DNA from: Saccoglossus kowalevskii
Taxonomy: Eukaryota; Hemichordata; Enteropneusta; Harrimaniidae
DNA length: 23,689 bases
Direction: 5' to 3'
Assembly (NCBI RefSeq): GCF_000003605.2
Contig: NW_003126883.1
Location: forward strand, 395,859 to 419,547
Positions 1 to 23,689 of this stretch are shown piece by piece; position 1 is the first letter of the stretch; the number at the start of each line of letters is the position of its first letter. The notes beneath the pieces were generated by a model. The model was not told the origin of the DNA. It was given only the letters and a program-made list of their open reading frames with translations, and made no database searches. The position numbers were made by a program, and so were the translations under genes.

Positions 1-1735
1 CATAAATGGAGTCAATTTGTGTAGTTTTCTTGATTTATTCCGCAGATATAGGTAAAATATAGGTAAGGCTTTGGCGAAATTTGAAAGAGCAACTAATATT
101 CTTCAACCTGGTATTTTTTATAGATTTTATTTTTCATTCTGGTCGTCTGTTTTTTCCAGTTTAAAAAGTATGGGCTCATCCCTTGTCTATTTCTTACACT
201 AGATACCTCCCCTCCACCTCGTAAGGCCACTCCCTACAGTTGATTATAGTTCCTGGGCTCCCTAAGATGAAAATATCAGACATACCACTCATTTAAGATA
301 AAGAAGCAATGATGTAATGTCACTTTATCAATCTTCCAGTGCCAACAACTGCATTATTTAACATGAAACAATAGTGTCAAAGATTTCTTGCAAAGACAGC
401 TGCAGATTAATTAGCCATATACTCATACTGACTCATTGGTTGCCTACTTTTCTAAATACTGCATGTGAAAATCTGATAAAAATCTTAGAGTAAACCCTGG
501 GTGTAACATGCCACACAGTCTAACTATAAAATTCCGAAATTGTTTATGATATGTGCAAGTCCAATGCAGGGGAAAAGCTTTCATAGTTTCACTATGTTTT
601 TCGTTTTGATGACCTGTGAGGTATTCATTATAATGTCTTTTATATCCATTGAGATTTACAATATGAGAATATCCTGCAAAAACTACTGATCCCCTAGCAC
701 ATTAGATTTTTAATGACAAAAATTTATCGTATAAAGCATAGTGAGATTGCATTTAATTGATCTCAGGATTTGTAAGTAGTGACAGACGAGTAGTGATCAC
801 GAGAAAGGAGAAATTGTCGCACATATTCCTACTTCATTGTAAATAATTTGACAAATTGAATTTTGGCATTGAAGACATGTCAATGTCATTGATCAATAAA
901 AACATGAAAACAATCCATTATGTATTGTATGTAGTTTCCTAATGTCATAATAATTGCATTTGACAGGTGTTAAATAGAACATTGGAAAGCTAGTAGTTGT
1001 TGTCTAGGGTTTTTAGAAAACTGGAAAATTATAAAAGCCTAATCCAGCACTTCTCGTGAATCTCTTGAAATGGACAATGAAATCATGAGACACTGGAATC
1101 GGTGGCAATATTAATCTGTGCTTGGTTTTCTGTACATGTACCGGTATATGTTAATGTATTTATATCCCCTGCTGAAAGCCTTTACAGATAGCCAAAATAA
1201 ATGGGAAATGAACAACATCAACACGCCAAGTGTTGATGACTCAAATCTCACAATTGTTTGCATGTGTTAGGAGATTAGATTTATAGTCATCTTCTAAGAT
1301 TTAGCAGCTTTTAAAAGCCCATGTCTTCTAGCATGTCTGCAAAATTATCCTGATAGTCTGTCTGTGTGTGTGTGCACTAGAGATTTGTCATTTGTTTTCT
1401 ATCAAATTTTTAATCCTAAAAGCAGACTAGTATAGATTTAGGAAATTACAAGAGACTTAAAGAATTTAATGCAGCTTGCCAATGAAGAAATTTGAGAAAT
1501 GTAGACATGTGTTGCAGACTGGAACTTGACGCCACATTTTGACAGTTGAATATGAAACTTGTCATCTTGTGCATTTCCTGTCTTGTCAGTGATGAAATTA
1601 CATATTATTTTGCTTTTAGAGAAATATATACACAATACTGCTGGACAGTCACCATAACAACAGAAGATCAGTCATTTGTGCAACATCAATATGTTCATCA
1701 ATATCTCAATGAGAGGTGTAATACTCCAGAAGGGG

Positions 1736-1816
1736 AAATATTCACTTGGTTTAATTTTTGTGAATTTCATGAGGCCTGGATATTCACTAGATTTTGAATT
1801 TACTGGTTTGTGAGCG
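1736..1816. repeat. Decayed relative of the MITE at 3884-4103
   Basis: The order of words here (ttcacttggtttaatttttg, then ggatattcactagatttt, then gaatttactgg) parallels ctcactgggtttaaattttg, gaatattcagtgggtttt and aaattcacgg in the left half of the element at 3884. By eye the similarity is roughly 70%. No inverted-repeat ends are intact, so only a fragment is claimed. Confidence 0.4.
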
Positions 1817-2229
1817 AAATTATACATTCTGCTGTTAACTTAGCACTGAGTTTTAGTTTAGCACATTCAACTATCTTTGAAAAAAACAAAAATTAAACAC
1901 AGTGACTGACTAAGCCATATATATATAGTATACTAATAAGCTAATTTGCATAATTTATTGATTAAAAATGATACAATTACCCACATCTGTTGTTAATCTG
2001 ATTGTGTTATCGTCTCTTGTTTTTGGATTAAAAGGCAGCAAACCATGAATTTCATGAAGCATTTGAAATTTGTATAGACCATATTGTTAGAACTCAAATT
2101 GTCATTGAGCGAGAAAAAAGTCACTTTACGATGATGTTATGATGCGTGGATTGAAAAGCCATTGATGTAAGAGCCATCAAATGCCAAGTAGAGTATGGAT
2201 ACTCCAGTAAAATATCATGTGAAAGTACC

Positions 2230-2246
2230 GGGGGGGGGGGGGGGGG
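2230..2246 (+). repeat. Homopolymer run of 17 G
   Basis: A pure run of 17 guanines follows gtacc in the upstream intron. Such runs are slippage-prone and can form a G-quadruplex. Its true length in the genome may differ because homopolymers are error-prone in assemblies. Confidence 0.9.
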
Positions 2247-3318
2247 TAGACATGCATTAAATTATGTGCTGTGCATTACTATTCAGAAAATATATTCACT
2301 AAATAAAACGTCAAGATTAAAAAAAAAAGATTAATCGCCTTGCTGTACTTTCTAGGGAATGGTGTGTATGTGAAGGTGTGTATGTGCATGTTTGTGTCAC
2401 TCCCCCATTTTCAAGCACATTGTATAATACTCCATAGGGTTGTTTTCTTCATTAGATGTGTGTATTATTATCGTGGATGGTCTTATTATAGTCAAACTAA
2501 TAATAATCCAATGTACAATTAATTTTTTTTGTTTATCTGTGCTTTTTTTGGGTATGTACTTCTAATAGAGTAATTACGATGCGCAATCTTTAAATGCCAC
2601 TCCAGTATAGCCTCCTGTAAAACATGTTTTTGTTTTTTTGAGAAGTTCACCAAAATTTGAACTGTCACCTGCTATGTTTATAAAGTTTCACTCCAGTACA
2701 TGCATTTTGAATAGAGCAAATAAAGTAATCACTACGCAAGCATGTGTCAATTGTCTGCTAACACTACTTAAATACACGGAAAGTAACAAAGCTTTTATTA
2801 TTGTAACAATTGTAAGTAAAGTACATTGTATATTGTTGATTTTTCCTTAACAGGGAAAACATGACTGTTATGATGCAAACAGAAAGTTTCCATGTATAGT
2901 ATTTTAATACTTAAAAAAGAACCCAAGCTACTACATGTAGTTTAATACTTAAAAAATAAATAAATTGAGAATGACTTTTATCTGTTATTATCATGTTATT
3001 ACAAATTTACTGTAGATGTGTCATTTAATATTCAGAGCTGCAAAGTCTCTTGCATCACTTATACTGTCTCATTCCGGGTGTGGTTTATTATTAGTCACTC
3101 CTAGGCAAGAATGCCAAAGGTTGAGACATGTACATTAAGATAATAAATGTCTCATATGAAATATTTTTCGACATGTTACTAGTCTGCATTTTACATGTTT
3201 TAAATGACCCAGATTCACAATATACCATGTGAATTATATTGTAACATCAGATCGTACTTTACAGAATAAAATCTTGTATGTTGACAGTACTTGTATATAT
3301 ATTATTTTCTATTTACAG

Positions 3319-23565
<20,247 letters not shown>

Positions 23566-23689
23566 GTTGGTATGTTTTAATTGAGTTGACACAATTCAGA
23601 TACGTTAATAATGTTAACTGCTTTAAATTCAGCTAAAAACAAGGCAGACAAATTTTGTTAAAATTTCCCTGGGTGTCATGTATGTAAAT

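Larger units (their letters stand above)
1..3318 (+). other. Upstream intron (or 5' flank) of the RyR gene; no coding exon seen
   Basis: AT-rich non-coding DNA before the first visible RyR exon. It ends in a good acceptor (tttctatttacag at 3306-3318). I looked for the usual RyR initiator exon, which encodes a short acidic leader ending in a FLRT-like string, and did not see it. I therefore read this as intron 1 rather than promoter. Contents: a run of 17 G at 2230-2246, a decayed MITE relative near 1736-1816, short TG tracts near 1365, and simple AT sequence. Open frames here, such as 1546-1797, carry no recognisable domain. Confidence 0.6.

Noticed and set aside
1546-1797. 83-residue plus-strand open frame
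   Set aside because: No domain or splice evidence, AT-rich composition, and its 3' part overlaps a decayed MITE.
1-3318. RyR promoter and first exon
   Set aside because: No initiator exon, CpG-rich stretch or start-codon context consistent with the RyR leader was found. The region is better explained as intron.

Overview
The window is animal nuclear DNA from one gene: the 5' part of a ryanodine receptor (RyR, the intracellular Ca2+-release channel), read on the + strand. Fourteen short coding exons with GT-AG introns lie between 3319 and 23565. They join in phase into about 445 codons with no stop. They correspond to the N-terminal Ins145_P3_rec domain, the MIR domain and the very start of the first RIH domain. 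The initiator exon is not seen and should lie upstream of base 1. The rest of this very long gene lies downstream. No second protein-coding host gene is visible.

The DNA is AT-rich. Introns run from 114 bp to 4.5 kb and are full of MITE-like elements, minisatellites and a LINE fragment. The RyR sequence is very close to bilaterian RyRs but has invertebrate-like positions, such as WRIELLR where vertebrates have a proline. I infer a marine invertebrate, most likely a lophotrochozoan such as a mollusc. That placement rests on repeat style and protein flavour, not on a database match.

Layout: 1-3318 is upstream intron, with a G17 run and a decayed MITE. 3319-8067 holds the first two visible exons, separated by a 4.5-kb intron with a MITE and a GGGA/TG tract. 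8068-11632 is an intron containing a 1150-bp non-autonomous DNA transposon with 30-bp terminal inverted repeats. 11633-14703 carries the three exons of the conserved GHRTLLYGH / DKLAFDVGLQE / [14 protein letters not shown] block. The 2.4-kb intron within it holds two candidate in-frame cassette exons, a 35-bp-stem hairpin and a small MITE. 15525-17047 has three MIR-region exons. 17048-19346 is an intron dominated by a ~70-bp minisatellite interrupted by a 5'-truncated LINE. 19347-20269 is a cluster of four exons. 20270-22052 is an intron dominated by a ~42/43-bp minisatellite with higher-order structure. 22053-23565 holds the last two visible exons.

No bacterial-type genes, CRISPR arrays, tRNAs or rRNAs were seen. 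The most interesting non-routine signals are the 216-bp near-identical duplication flanking the LINE, the DNA transposon in the third visible intron-bearing stretch, the fold-back hairpin, and the two possible cassette exons. None of these amounts to a demonstrated new system.
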